Origin: Rhodospirillales bacterium
Lineage (GTDB): Bacteria; Pseudomonadota; Alphaproteobacteria; Rhodospirillales; Defluviicoccaceae
NCBI GenBank assembly: GCA_016712595.1
Contig: JADJQT010000001.1
Location: 310,001 to 374,000 of the forward strand
DNA: 64,000 nt
Direction of reading: 5' to 3'
The translations under genes were made by a program, and so were the position numbers. Of the stretch, positions 25,185 through 34,006 are shown piece after piece (positions within the stretch are counted from its first letter, which is position 1; each line of letters begins with the position of its first letter). A model generated the notes under the pieces. It was not told where the DNA came from and made no database searches. It was given only the letters and a program-made list of their open reading frames with translations.

Positions 25185-26030
25185 CTAACTGAGGCCGAGT
25201 TTGCCGCGCAGGGTTGAAAGGTCCTCGGCGAGCGTGTTGACGGATCCAGCGAGAACCTTGCGATCCGCTTCGGTCAGCTTGTCATAACTGAGGAAACCGT
25301 CCGCCGTCTTGTACTTGGCGAGGATTTTTTCGACCGTGGCGAAATTGGCGTCGACTTTCTCGACAAAAGCTTGGTCGTTTTGATCGATCAGCGGACGGAA
25401 CAGAACGAAAATCTTTTTCGAGCCGTCGAAGTTGGCCTGAAAATCCCACAGGTCGGTGCGACTGTAACGATCCTCCTCGCCGGAAATTTTCGTCGCCGCG
25501 ACCTCTTCCATGAGAACGGCGGCGCCGCCGACAACTTTCTCCGGCGGGAACGTCAGACCGGCGATTCGTGTTTGCAAATCAAGCACATCAGCCATGAGCT
25601 TGTCCGCATAAGGCGCGAGGCCGTCCGTGCTCGAGAGTGCGAACAGGCCGTATTCGATACGATGGAAGCCGGTGAAACCGGGGTCCTTTTCCGCGAGTTC
25701 GTGATCATCCGCACGCGAATCCATTGACGAATCAAGATCGTTGAAAAGTTCGGCGATCGGCTCGATCGCTTCGTAATGAACCCGCGTCGGCGCGAACAGC
25801 GATTTCGCCTTGTCCAGGTTTCCCGCCTTTACCGCATCGGTGAACGTCCGGGTATCGGCAACCAGGGCCTGCACGTTCTCCGAGACGTAGATTTTATACT
25901 CGGCAACCGGTGTGACCAGGTCGAGCGGCGAAACCTCGGCTCGCGCTGCGCTCGAAGCCGCGAGTATCAAGGCGGTGGCGATAATTGTGGTGCGCGATCG
26001 CGGGTAATTTTCTCTTCTACGCTGTCTCAT
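25185..26030 (-). CDS. Imelysin-type EfeM/EfeO periplasmic protein
   Basis: 281 residues. A signal peptide (RTTIIATALILAASSAARA) is followed by an imelysin (peptidase M75-like) helical domain with the HxxE motif in GFHRIEYGLFA and the conserved SRADDHELAEKDPGFTG segment. Such EfeM proteins bind ferrous or ferric iron in the periplasm and pass it to EfeU. It lacks the N-terminal cupredoxin domain of full EfeO. It is the last gene of the leftward efeUOB operon, 30 bases after efeB, and repeats the C-terminal domain of the EfeO encoded upstream. ATG 26030 has CGGGAG upstream. Confidence 0.9.
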   Translation of the reverse strand: MRQRRRENYPRSRTTIIATALILAASSAARAEVSPLDLVTPVAEYKIYVSENVQALVADTRTFTDAVKAGNLDKAKSLFAPTRVHYEAIEPIAELFNDLDSSMDSRADDHELAEKDPGFTGFHRIEYGLFALSSTDGLAPYADKLMADVLDLQTRIAGLTFPPEKVVGGAAVLMEEVAATKISGEEDRYSRTDLWDFQANFDGSKKIFVLFRPLIDQNDQAFVEKVDANFATVEKILAKYKTADGFLSYDKLTEADRKVLAGSVNTLAEDLSTLRGKLGLS

Positions 26031-26060
26031 CTGCAAAACTCCCGTCTTGTTGTGAGCCCA

Positions 26061-27392
26061 TCATTTCTTGGCAACGGTGTAGCCAGCCGCAGAAAGCAAG
26101 CCCCCACCAAGAAAATCATTTTCATTTGCGACCCCAGGAAGGGTAAAGAAGAAGCCACCACCCACAGGCTTTATGTATTCCTCAAGCGGCTCACCATCTA
26201 ACTGGCGCTGAACAGTAATAAATCCACGCTCTAAGTCAGATTGGTAGGCGATAAAGAGGAGGCCTTGATCGAGTTGTCCCGCTTTTGTCACGCCATTTGA
26301 GTAGTTAAATGGGCGCCGCAGGATTAAATGGTCTTGGCTGTCCTTGTTCCGATTATTGGCTAGGCGAATGTGTGCGTCGAGCGGCGTAATTTCACCTTTG
26401 AGATCGTTTTCGAAAGCTGGCTCGTCACCTTCGGTGCCGCCGGCAAGGGGGGATCCACTCGCTTTTTGGCGGCCGATGATGCGTTCTTGTTCACCCAGCG
26501 GGGTCCGGTCCCAACGTTCGACGAAATTGCGAATGATCCTGACCGCCTGATAGGTGCCACCCGCGCACCAGGCTGGCTCGCCCTGTCCTGCCGCAGTCCA
26601 GACGATCCGGTTCATCAGGGCTTCGTCGTTGACGTCCGGGTTGGCTGAGCCGTCGCGGAAGCCAAGGAAATTGCGCGCACTCTCGGGTGGGGAGCCGGGT
26701 TTTTCCGGCAGCACGGGCACCGAGCCGTCCTGCATCCAGCGCAGCAGCAGGCTGTCGGGCATCGTCTTCAAGATGTCTCGTAAGGCGTGAATGTTTGCAT
26801 CGGCTGTGTTGGAACAAATCTGTAACGACAAATCGCCGTGGCAGCGGGATGCATCGAGCGCGTCGTTCTGAAAGCGCATCATGCGCACCAGGTGCGCCGG
26901 ACGATGGGCGGCGAGGCCGAAGCGGTCGTCGAACATCGACGCGCCAAGCGAAACGGTGACCGCCAGGTTGTCAGGCGCCACCACGGGACCGAGAATGCCC
27001 GAGTCCGCCGGGGGGAATCGCGGATCGCGGGCGGGCGGCGTTCCGCCTTGCATCAGAAAAGCGATGCGCCCGCTCAAGGTACGGAAGAGGTCGACAAGTT
27101 CATCCGGAGTCGACGCCAACACGTCGAACGCCGCGACCATGCCGGTTTCCGGGCGTGGCGTGAGCACGCCCGCCTGATGCGCGCCGTAAAACGGCTGGCG
27201 CTCCAGGGTGCGCTCGCTGATCGGTGCGCGCGCAACGTTACTCCTGCCGGCCGTTTGCTCGCCTGCGGCGCGCGGTTTCCCGGCGTCTGCGATCAGCGCA
27301 AGGGCGGTCCCTCCCATGCCGGCAAGCAGTCTGCGGCGATTGAAAGCGGCCGACGCGCAGATCATCTCACCGTCGATGTCAGCGATCGTCAT
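26061..27392 (-). CDS. efeB: EfeB, DyP-type heme peroxidase / deferrochelatase
   Basis: 443 residues, exported folded by the Tat route: the signal has NRRRLLAGMGGTALALIADA. The DyP fold shows the GxxDG signature in FLGFRDGSANP with its distal Asp, and the proximal heme His in LDAHIRLANNR followed by the ILRRPFNY block. In EfeUOB, EfeB oxidises Fe(II) or handles heme in the periplasm and helps EfeO load iron. It lies 17 bases after efeO. Codons of the last ~110 residues (26061-26400) are visibly AT-richer than the rest of the gene, though the protein stays in frame and well conserved. Confidence 0.94.
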   Translation of the reverse strand: MTIADIDGEMICASAAFNRRRLLAGMGGTALALIADAGKPRAAGEQTAGRSNVARAPISERTLERQPFYGAHQAGVLTPRPETGMVAAFDVLASTPDELVDLFRTLSGRIAFLMQGGTPPARDPRFPPADSGILGPVVAPDNLAVTVSLGASMFDDRFGLAAHRPAHLVRMMRFQNDALDASRCHGDLSLQICSNTADANIHALRDILKTMPDSLLLRWMQDGSVPVLPEKPGSPPESARNFLGFRDGSANPDVNDEALMNRIVWTAAGQGEPAWCAGGTYQAVRIIRNFVERWDRTPLGEQERIIGRQKASGSPLAGGTEGDEPAFENDLKGEITPLDAHIRLANNRNKDSQDHLILRRPFNYSNGVTKAGQLDQGLLFIAYQSDLERGFITVQRQLDGEPLEEYIKPVGGGFFFTLPGVANENDFLGGGLLSAAGYTVAKK

Positions 27393-27409
27393 AATGCATG
27401 ATCTCCCGC

Positions 27410-28612
27410 TCAGCTCAGACCCAGCGCGGCGTTGAACTTGGCGATTTCATCCGCCAATGCGCGCATCTGATTGGAGAAATCTGTCCGGTCCTCCGCGCTG
27501 ACCTCGGCGTAGGGCACGAAACCATCGGCGCGGCGAAAGCGATCAAGGGTGGCGGAGGCGGCCTCGAAACGCGCGTCAATATTCGCGGCAAGATCCTTCT
27601 CGGCGGTTGCGGCCAGCGGGCGAAGCAGCCTGGTGATCTTACGGCCGCCCTCGAGATTGGCCGCGAAGTCGGATAGATCGGTGTGGCTGTAGAGGTTCTG
27701 CTCGCCCGCGCTCGTCTGCTCGGCGATGCGGGTTACGATCCGCTCCGCCGCCCCCGCCAAGACATCCGGCGCGACCTGAAGCGTACGCACACGCTGGCGC
27801 AGAGCGCTCACATCCGCCTGGAGCTTATCAGCGAACGAGGCCAGCCCTTCGGTGCTGCCGATGGCGAACAGCCCGTATTCGAGGCGATGAAAGCCGGTAA
27901 ACGCGGGATCTTGCTCGCGTTTTTCGAAATCAGCGGCGCGCGCGTCGATCGCGCTATCAAGATCGGCGAAGCGTTCGGCCATCGGCTCGATCCGCTTGTA
28001 AGCCGTGCGCGTCGGCGCGTAGAGAGCTTGAGCCCCTGCCAAATCGCCCGCCTTAATCGCCGCAACGAAGGCGTCGGTGGCCTGAACAAGCGTCGAGGCT
28101 TCAAGGGCGAGGTATACCTTATATTCGGCGAGCGGACCGACGAACGCCACCGGGGATGGGGCAGCCGCCGCTTCCTCGGCTGCCTGCGTCGAGGGCGTAA
28201 CGCGCAAGCGGCCGCGCGGATTGCTGAGCAAGCCACAGGTAATCGCGTACTCGCCCGGCGAGAGTTTCGCCGTGAGCGCCTGCTTGAAACCGGGCGCGAT
28301 ATTTTCGCGCTCCTCGACCACCATGACGCCATCGAGGATTTCCCACTCCACGGCGCGGTCGGAGGCGTTGGTGATCTGAAACGTCCTGCGCCCTGCCGGA
28401 ACGACGAGGTCGTTGGGTTCGCAGGCCCGCGCGGTAATCGTTACCAGAACATCCGACTCCGCCGCGTCTGGCGCCGCTTGCCTGGCCGCCTTCGAGGCGA
28501 TGTAAAAGGCCGCGCCGCCCGCCAAGACCAGGACGACGGCGCCCGCGACGGCAAGCTTCATCTTGATGCGCGGCGCGGGACCGGAGGTGTGCGAAGGGGA
28601 CACGGATTTCAT
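27410..28612 (-). CDS. efeO: EfeO, periplasmic iron-binding component (cupredoxin plus imelysin domains)
   Basis: 400 residues. An N-terminal membrane anchor or signal (MKLAVAGAVVLVLAGGAAFYIAS) leads to a cupredoxin-like domain (about 55-140: VTITARACEPNDLVVPAGRRTFQITN to YAITCGLLSNPRG) and an imelysin domain (about 160-400) with HxxE in GFHRLEYGLFA. EfeO accepts iron in the periplasm and delivers it to the EfeU permease. Its ATG overlaps the efeU stop as ATGA, so the genes are translationally coupled. The cupredoxin copper or iron site appears partly kept (C in ITARACEP, C in TCGLL). Confidence 0.95.
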   Translation of the reverse strand: MKSVSPSHTSGPAPRIKMKLAVAGAVVLVLAGGAAFYIASKAARQAAPDAAESDVLVTITARACEPNDLVVPAGRRTFQITNASDRAVEWEILDGVMVVEERENIAPGFKQALTAKLSPGEYAITCGLLSNPRGRLRVTPSTQAAEEAAAAPSPVAFVGPLAEYKVYLALEASTLVQATDAFVAAIKAGDLAGAQALYAPTRTAYKRIEPMAERFADLDSAIDARAADFEKREQDPAFTGFHRLEYGLFAIGSTEGLASFADKLQADVSALRQRVRTLQVAPDVLAGAAERIVTRIAEQTSAGEQNLYSHTDLSDFAANLEGGRKITRLLRPLAATAEKDLAANIDARFEAASATLDRFRRADGFVPYAEVSAEDRTDFSNQMRALADEIAKFNAALGLS

Positions 28613-29487
28613 GCCTTTTCGTGGTTGGTTGACGCTGATCGACCGGCAGCCAGAGAAGGCTTCGCCATCGCGTTGCCCGCGGGGGCCAGGAAGGCCGCCA
28701 GCGTCGTTGCAAGGAACGCGACGTACGCGACGACCTCGCCGATTGCGGGCGCGTCGTGGTAGCCGAAGAGACCGGCGAAGACGGTGCCGAGCGGACTATC
28801 CGCCGGCAGAACCGAGCGAAGATTAAAGGCGGTCGCCTGCAGGTAATTCCACACTCCCGACTCGTGCAGTGCCCTGAGCGATCCAGCAAGGATACCGGCG
28901 GCGACGACGAGCACGAACACGCCGGTCCAGCGGAAAAACCGGCGGAGATCGAGGCGAACGCCACCAGCGTAGATTCCCCACCCGAGAACCACGGCGGTGG
29001 CGATGCCGAGCAGCGCGCCCATCGGTGCCGCCGGCCCCGAACTCTGCTGGAAGACGGCGAGCAGAAAGAAGATCGATTCCAGCCCTTCGCGCGCGACGGC
29101 GAAAAAGACCATCCCGACAAGTGCCCATCCCTGTCCGGCAGGGTGGCCTTCGGCACCTGCAAGCGCGGCGTCAATCGAGGCATGCAGCCCAGCTTTGATC
29201 GAACGCCCGATCCTTCGCATCCAAAAAACCATCGACGTGAGCACGACCACGGCGACGATCCCGACAATCGCTTCGAAGAACTCCTGTGCTTTCTGCGGAA
29301 ATTCGGCGCTGGCGAACTGCAGTACGGCTCCGGCGAACAACGACGTCGCCACAGCGAGCAGGATCCCCAGCCACACGGCGGGCATCCACGCGACGCGGCC
29401 GGTCTGCTTGAGATAGCTGGCGATGATACCAACGATAAGCGCGGCCTCGATGCCTTCACGCAACATGATCAGGAATGGGACCAACAT
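28609..29487 (-). CDS. efeU: EfeU, Ftr1-family high-affinity iron permease
   Basis: 292 residues with seven hydrophobic segments. Two iron-binding REGxE motifs are present: REGIEAALIV in helix 1 and REGLESIFF in helix 4, as in yeast Ftr1 and E. coli EfeU. It imports iron across the inner membrane, dependent on EfeO and EfeB. ATG 29487 follows AGAGAAGG at good spacing; a start six codons upstream is possible. It is the first certain gene of the operon efeU-efeO-efeB-efeM. A Fur-like promoter site lies about 560 bases upstream. Confidence 0.95.
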   Translation of the reverse strand: MLVPFLIMLREGIEAALIVGIIASYLKQTGRVAWMPAVWLGILLAVATSLFAGAVLQFASAEFPQKAQEFFEAIVGIVAVVVLTSMVFWMRRIGRSIKAGLHASIDAALAGAEGHPAGQGWALVGMVFFAVAREGLESIFFLLAVFQQSSGPAAPMGALLGIATAVVLGWGIYAGGVRLDLRRFFRWTGVFVLVVAAGILAGSLRALHESGVWNYLQATAFNLRSVLPADSPLGTVFAGLFGYHDAPAIGEVVAYVAFLATTLAAFLAPAGNAMAKPSLAAGRSASTNHEKA

Positions 29488-30044
29488 CGAAGGACCTTCT
29501 CTCAATCGTTGTTTTGATCGGGCATGGTTTCGATCGGGCGACGGGCACCGCCCTGGGCTTTACGCGACCAAAACGCGCGATCCTGCGAGCCGTCAAACCG
29601 GCAGCCCGTTCGCCCCTTCACGCGAGAAGCATCGTGAGTCACCCCGGCCGTTGCGAGCACGACGCGGGATCTCGTCACCACCGCCAGCATCACCGCCATC
29701 GGGGGCGGCGGATCGCGCGCGGAGGGGAGGCACGAGCAGAGGAAGGTTGATGCCGCCTGGGTGCTTTCGCCTTCCGCGCGTGCGCCGCGAAGGATCGAGC
29801 GATGCGGGCGAAGGTGGACACCAGTGTCCTGGGATCGAGGGCGCGCCAAAACATCATGGATCGAGGCCTTTTTGCATCGCCGTTTTGATCAAGGGCCCAC
29901 AGCTGAGGTGGACCGCTGTCATGAGGGGCGAGCAGGTGCGCGACGCCGGTGATCTCATCGACCGAAGAAGACGGCTTTCCGCCGGGCTGAGAACACCAAG
30001 TTCGGTCTGTTTCACAGGCTGATGTCCACGTCGAGCCACATAAC
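29488..30044 (-). other. Long untranslated or weakly coding stretch upstream of efeU
   Basis: If the promoter at 30071-30099 drives efeU, this stretch is a leader of roughly 575 bases. It contains several short leftward frames, among them one ending 15 bases before efeU and one starting ATG at 29857 (MFWRALDPRTLV). None has a recognisable domain or a strong ribosome-binding site. I make no gene call. A small iron-related protein or a regulatory RNA structure could be hidden here. Confidence 0.4.
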
Positions 30045-30099
30045 TAATAGTAATTCGCATTTGCATTTGACTCATAGTCAGCGGCACTCGCGCCGTCAA
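30045..30099 (-). promoter_or_regulatory. Fur-box-like site next to a sigma-70-type promoter, reading towards efeU
   Basis: On the minus strand TTGACG (30099-30094) and TATGAG (30076-30071) are separated by 17 bases, a good sigma-70-like pair. Directly downstream, 30065-30045 reads TGCAAATGCGAATTACTATTA, close to classical Fur boxes of the GCAAATGAGAATnATTATT type. A repressor there would cover the transcription start. The sites match by eye, not by a scored matrix. Confidence 0.6.
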
Positions 30100-30488
30100 G
30101 CGGGAATCACTTGCGGGAAAAGCGCGAGGAAATGTCGTTTGACGGCGCGCCCGCGATGTCGGTGATCGCCTGCCCCGGACGCGATCCTCCAGACCGGTTT
30201 CCTTCCGATCCGAAGAGCCGGCCCGCCTGCACGAATGGGCGCTATCCCGCCGCCACGAGGTGAGGACGGCCCATAAAGGCAAAATCAAAGGCCAGGGACT
30301 GGCAACGAAGCCGCGAGTTTTGCCCCGCGAGGATCGGCTCACATCTCCGGCATAGGGATGGTGCGGAAGTAATCTTCGCGATCATCATCGCCACATCCGC
30401 TCGACGAGCCACATTCGGGAATTTCACGCAACCTTCCGCTCGCCTCGGCGTTGTTGGTCGCTGAGTGCATGGGCAACGGAGGGCCGCA

Positions 30489-31733
30489 ATGAATCTCAGG
30501 GCTCTGGCATTTGTCCTTGCCGGCGGCAAGGGAACTCGCCTGGCACCACTTACGGACGATCGCGCGAAACCAGCGGTTTCGTTTGCCGGTAAATATCGAA
30601 TTGTCGATTTCGTGCTCAGCAACCTTGTTAACAGCGGCATTTCCTCGATCTATGTTCTCGTGCAGTTCAAGAGCCAGTCGCTGCTGTTGCACCTCAAGGA
30701 AGGTTGGCAATTTGCCAATATCCTTGGCTCGCAGTTCATTATCCCGGTTCCGGCGCAAATGCGTGCCGCCGGCGAGACATGGTACCGGGGTACCGCCGAT
30801 GCGATCTGGCAGAATGTGAATTTGATCGAGCAATCGAAGCCGGACGTCGTTGTCGTCTTTGGCGCCGATCACGTCTATCGGATGAATGTGCTCGATATGA
30901 TCGCTTTTCATCGCCACAGGTCTGCGGACGTTACCGTTGCGACCATGCCGTCGGACCGTAGTCTTGCCGGCGAGTTCGGCGTCGTCGAAAGCATGACGGA
31001 CGGCCGGATCGTTCGCTTTATCGAAAAGGACCCGCAGGCACCGACGATGCCGGGCGAGCCGGACAAGGTGCTTGCATCGATGGGCAATTATGTGTTCTCG
31101 ACGGATGCGTTGCTCCGCATGCTGCACGAAGACGCGCACAATCCCGGCAGCTCGCACGACTTCGGGCACGACATTCTGCCGCCCCGGCTCGAGAGCGAGC
31201 GGGTGTTCGCCTACGATTTTCGAACAAACCGCATTCCGGCCGAAGCCAACGACGTAGCCTACTGGCGAGACGTCGGCACCATTGACGCGTACTTCGAGGC
31301 AAACATGGAAATTCGCTCGACCCGACCGCCGCTCAATCTCCACAACCGCCGCTGGCCGCTGCGGACGGCGAGCTATCCCGACCCGCCCGCCCGGTTCGAA
31401 TCCTTCGACGGCAGCCCGGGAGCCGCCCACAACTCGCTGATATCTGGCGGAAGCATCATTGCCGGCCAAGTGCGGGATTCGGTGGTTGGGCGCAATGTGC
31501 ACGTGCACGCCGGTGCGGTGCTTGAGGAGTGCGTCGTGCTCGATAATTGCGAGATCGGCGCAGGCGCGCACCTTCGCCGCACGATCCTCGACAAGAACGT
31601 GCGGCTGCCAGCTGGCGAGCGGATCGGGCTCGACATCGAACGCGACCGGCGACGCTATCATGTCAGCGACAAAGGCATCGTCGTCGTACCGGGCGCGCGC
31701 TCGCCGGTCGAAGTCGGGATAATCGGCATCTGA
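30489..31733 (+). CDS. glgC: Glucose-1-phosphate adenylyltransferase (ADP-glucose pyrophosphorylase)
   Basis: GlgC makes ADP-glucose from ATP and glucose-1-phosphate, the committed step of glycogen synthesis. The 414-residue protein has the nucleotide-binding FVLAGGKGTRLAPLTDDRAKPAV, the WYRGTADAIWQN segment, the FGADHVYRMN active-site region, the substrate motif in RFIEKDP, and the C-terminal left-handed beta-helix (GGSIIAGQVRDSVVGRNVHVHAGAVLEECVVLDNCEIGAG). ATG 30489 has CGGAGG about six bases upstream; a GTG at 30465 lies in frame. No other glycogen gene is present; the neighbouring genes are unrelated. Confidence 0.97.
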   Translation: MNLRALAFVLAGGKGTRLAPLTDDRAKPAVSFAGKYRIVDFVLSNLVNSGISSIYVLVQFKSQSLLLHLKEGWQFANILGSQFIIPVPAQMRAAGETWYRGTADAIWQNVNLIEQSKPDVVVVFGADHVYRMNVLDMIAFHRHRSADVTVATMPSDRSLAGEFGVVESMTDGRIVRFIEKDPQAPTMPGEPDKVLASMGNYVFSTDALLRMLHEDAHNPGSSHDFGHDILPPRLESERVFAYDFRTNRIPAEANDVAYWRDVGTIDAYFEANMEIRSTRPPLNLHNRRWPLRTASYPDPPARFESFDGSPGAAHNSLISGGSIIAGQVRDSVVGRNVHVHAGAVLEECVVLDNCEIGAGAHLRRTILDKNVRLPAGERIGLDIERDRRRYHVSDKGIVVVPGARSPVEVGIIGI

Positions 31734-31751
31734 AATGCTGGTCGCGCGCGG

Positions 31752-32471
31752 CTACGAGAACAAGACCCACGCCAGGGGAAGGACCACCGCCGTAACGAAC
31801 CCATTCAGGCCCATCGCCAGACCGGCGAAACCACCTGCCTCGTCGCTGATTTGAAACGCCCGGGCCGTTCCCAAGCCGTGGCAGGTGAGGCCGAGAGCAA
31901 AGCCCACAGCGTGCGGATCGTGCACCCTCAGGACGCGCAGCACCGTGGTGCCGAGCACGGCGCCGACAACGCCGGTGATGATCACGGCTACCGCGGTAAC
32001 CGTCGGCAGGCCGTTCAGCTCGGCGGAAACCGCCATGGCGATCGGTGTCGTCACCGACTTCGGTGCGAGCGAGGCGAGCATCTCCGGCGTCGCGCCAAGC
32101 AGCCAAGCGATGCCGATGGCGCTCGTCACCGCGGTGAACGAGCCGGCGAACAGGGCTACGATTACCGCCGCCCATGAACGACGGACGTGGTGGAACTGCC
32201 GCCACAACGGCACGGCGAGCGCCACCGTCGCCGGCCCCAACAAGAAGTGGACGAACTGCGCGCCATCGAAATACCTCTGATAAGAGGTGCCGGTCGCCGT
32301 CAACAGCAGCGCGATGAGGATCACGGCGATGAGCACCGGATTGACCAGCGCCCTTCGCCCGGCGGCATGGTTGATCACGACGCCGGCCTCGTAAGCGACG
32401 AGTGTCAGCGCAAGCCACGTCAGCGGTGTCGCGGCGAGGTAGATCCAGATCCCCTGACCGGCCGTGCTCAT
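31752..32471 (-). CDS. lrgB: LrgB-family membrane protein
   Basis: 239 residues, about seven hydrophobic segments. The LrgB signature regions are present (VNPVLIAVILIALLL, FLLGPATVALAVPLWRQ, LAPKSVTTPIAMAVSAELNGLPTVTAVAVIITGVVGAVLG, HAVGFALGLTCHGLGTARAFQ). LrgAB/CidAB-type pairs are holin-like systems linked to cell lysis in Firmicutes, and to export of small organic acids such as glycolate or pyruvate in plants and bacteria. The start ATG 32471 overlaps the lrgA stop (ATGA). The true substrate here is unknown. Confidence 0.93.
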   Translation of the reverse strand: MSTAGQGIWIYLAATPLTWLALTLVAYEAGVVINHAAGRRALVNPVLIAVILIALLLTATGTSYQRYFDGAQFVHFLLGPATVALAVPLWRQFHHVRRSWAAVIVALFAGSFTAVTSAIGIAWLLGATPEMLASLAPKSVTTPIAMAVSAELNGLPTVTAVAVIITGVVGAVLGTTVLRVLRVHDPHAVGFALGLTCHGLGTARAFQISDEAGGFAGLAMGLNGFVTAVVLPLAWVLFS

Positions 32472-32830
32472 TGCGCGTCGCCCCTTTCCACGCCGGCCCG
32501 GGCGAGCGCACGGTAAACCTGCGACGTTACGGCAATGGCCAGCAATGTCGAGACAAGAAGCGAGACGGTCAGCGGCAACCACTGATCGGCGATGAATTGA
32601 ACGTGTGTCATCACCCCCACGCCCGCCGGCACGAACAAGAGCGAGAGGTGACGCAAGATCCCGGACGAAACAGCTTCGAGGCCGGGCGGTGCTTCGCCGC
32701 GCAAGGCAACGCCGCAGAACAAGAGCACCATGCCGATAACCGGTCCGGAGACGGGGAGCGACAGGCCGCGCGACGCAATCTCGCCGGCGAGCTGACAAAT
32801 CAGCAGGAGGGTGAAGAAACGAAGCTGCAT
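32468..32830 (-). CDS. lrgA: LrgA/CidA-family membrane protein
   Basis: 120 residues with four hydrophobic helices: FFTLLLICQLAGEIASR, LPVSGPVIGMVLLFCGVAL, LSLLFVPAGVGVMTHV and LTVSLLVSTLLAIAVTSQVY. The layout and the VPAGVGVM motif match the CidA/LrgA holin-like family. It forms a two-gene operon with lrgB through a four-base overlap. It diverges from asd, with only about 145 bases between start codons, so the shared promoter region lies at 32831-32974. Confidence 0.92.
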   Translation of the reverse strand: MQLRFFTLLLICQLAGEIASRGLSLPVSGPVIGMVLLFCGVALRGEAPPGLEAVSSGILRHLSLLFVPAGVGVMTHVQFIADQWLPLTVSLLVSTLLAIAVTSQVYRALARAGVERGDAQ

Positions 32831-32974
32831 AAACGGGCTCTCCTTGGTATCCCGATACGGGCATAATGCCTTACGATGGCGTCAGGTGGCGTCCTTGCAA
32901 TCGAAACTACGCGGGCGTACCTCTGCCGAGAAGCGGCGCGCGATCTTCTCGCATCGGTTTCAGGAGGTTTAAGT

Positions 32975-34006
32975 ATGGGTTACAAGGTGGCGGTGGTCGG
33001 AGCCACCGGCAACGTCGGACGTGAGATGCTGCAGACGCTGGCCGACCGAGAATTCCCCGCGGACGACGTCGTGGCGCTTGCCTCCGAACGATCTGTTGGT
33101 CGAGAGGTCTCCTTCGGCGAGGACGATGTGCTGAAGGTGCGCGACCTTGCGACGTTCGATTTTCACGGAACCGACATCGTGCTGTCTTCGCCAGGAGCCA
33201 AGGTTTCGGCGGTATTTAGCCCGAAGGCGGCGGCGGCGGGGGCCGTCGTTATCGATAATACCTCGCATTTCCGGATGGAGCCGGACGTTCCGCTAATCGT
33301 ACCGGAAGTCAATCCGCAGGCGATTGCCGACTATCGCAAGCGTGGCATCATCGCCAATCCGAACTGCTCGACGATCCAGATGGTTGTGGCCTTGAAGCCG
33401 CTTCACGATCTTGGGCGCATCCGCCGTGTGGTCGTCTCGACTTATCAGTCAGTCTCGGGTGCGGGCAAGGATGCGATGGACGAGCTGTTCAATCAGACGA
33501 GGGGCATCTACGTCAACGAACCGGCGTACAAGCACCAGAAAAAATTCTCCAAGCAGATCGCGTTTAACGTCATCCCGCATATCGACGTATTCCTCGACGA
33601 CGGCTCGACCAAGGAGGAATGGAAGATGGCGGTCGAGACGCGGAAGATCCTCGATCCCGACATCGCGGTGAACGCGACATGCGTTCGCGTGCCGGTCTTC
33701 GTCGGCCATGCGGAGGCCGTCAGCGTCGAGTTCGAGCGCCCCGTGAGCGAGGCGGCCGCACTGGCGGCGCTGAAAGCGGCACCGGGCGTTGTCGTCATCG
33801 ATCATCGCGCGGAGGAGGGTTACGTGACGCCGCAGGAGTGCGTTGGTGAAGACGCGGTGTTCGTCAGCCGGTTGCGAAACGATCCGACCGTCGCTCATGG
33901 TCTGAGCTTCTGGTGCGTCGCCGACAACCTGCGCAAGGGCGCCGCGCTCAACGCCGTGCAGATCGCCGAGGAACTTGTCCGCGAACATATGCGCAAGGCA
34001 GCATAA
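32975..34006 (+). CDS. asd: Aspartate-semialdehyde dehydrogenase
   Basis: Asd reduces aspartyl phosphate with NADPH, leading to lysine, diaminopimelate, methionine and threonine. The 343-residue protein has the N-terminal NADP-binding VAVVGATGNVGREML, the active-site Cys in IANPNCSTIQMVVAL, the VVSTYQSVSGAGKDAMDEL segment and the C-terminal catalytic His region (CVRVPVFVGHAEAVSVEF). ATG 32975 follows AGGAGGTTTAAG, one of the best ribosome-binding sites in the window. A long upstream extension of the frame is not coding. Together with dapD and dapE it supplies the diaminopimelate pathway. Confidence 0.97.
   Translation: MGYKVAVVGATGNVGREMLQTLADREFPADDVVALASERSVGREVSFGEDDVLKVRDLATFDFHGTDIVLSSPGAKVSAVFSPKAAAAGAVVIDNTSHFRMEPDVPLIVPEVNPQAIADYRKRGIIANPNCSTIQMVVALKPLHDLGRIRRVVVSTYQSVSGAGKDAMDELFNQTRGIYVNEPAYKHQKKFSKQIAFNVIPHIDVFLDDGSTKEEWKMAVETRKILDPDIAVNATCVRVPVFVGHAEAVSVEFERPVSEAAALAALKAAPGVVVIDHRAEEGYVTPQECVGEDAVFVSRLRNDPTVAHGLSFWCVADNLRKGAALNAVQIAEELVREHMRKAA

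Noticed and set aside
29502..29849. Leftward 115-codon frame ending just before efeU
   Set aside because: No domain, no good ribosome-binding site and a composition typical of random GC-rich frames; kept only as a possibility in the leader entry.
31391..31410. GGTTCGAATCC, resembling a tRNA T-loop
   Set aside because: It lies in the coding frame of glgC (ARFESF) and no acceptor or anticodon stem can be formed around it.
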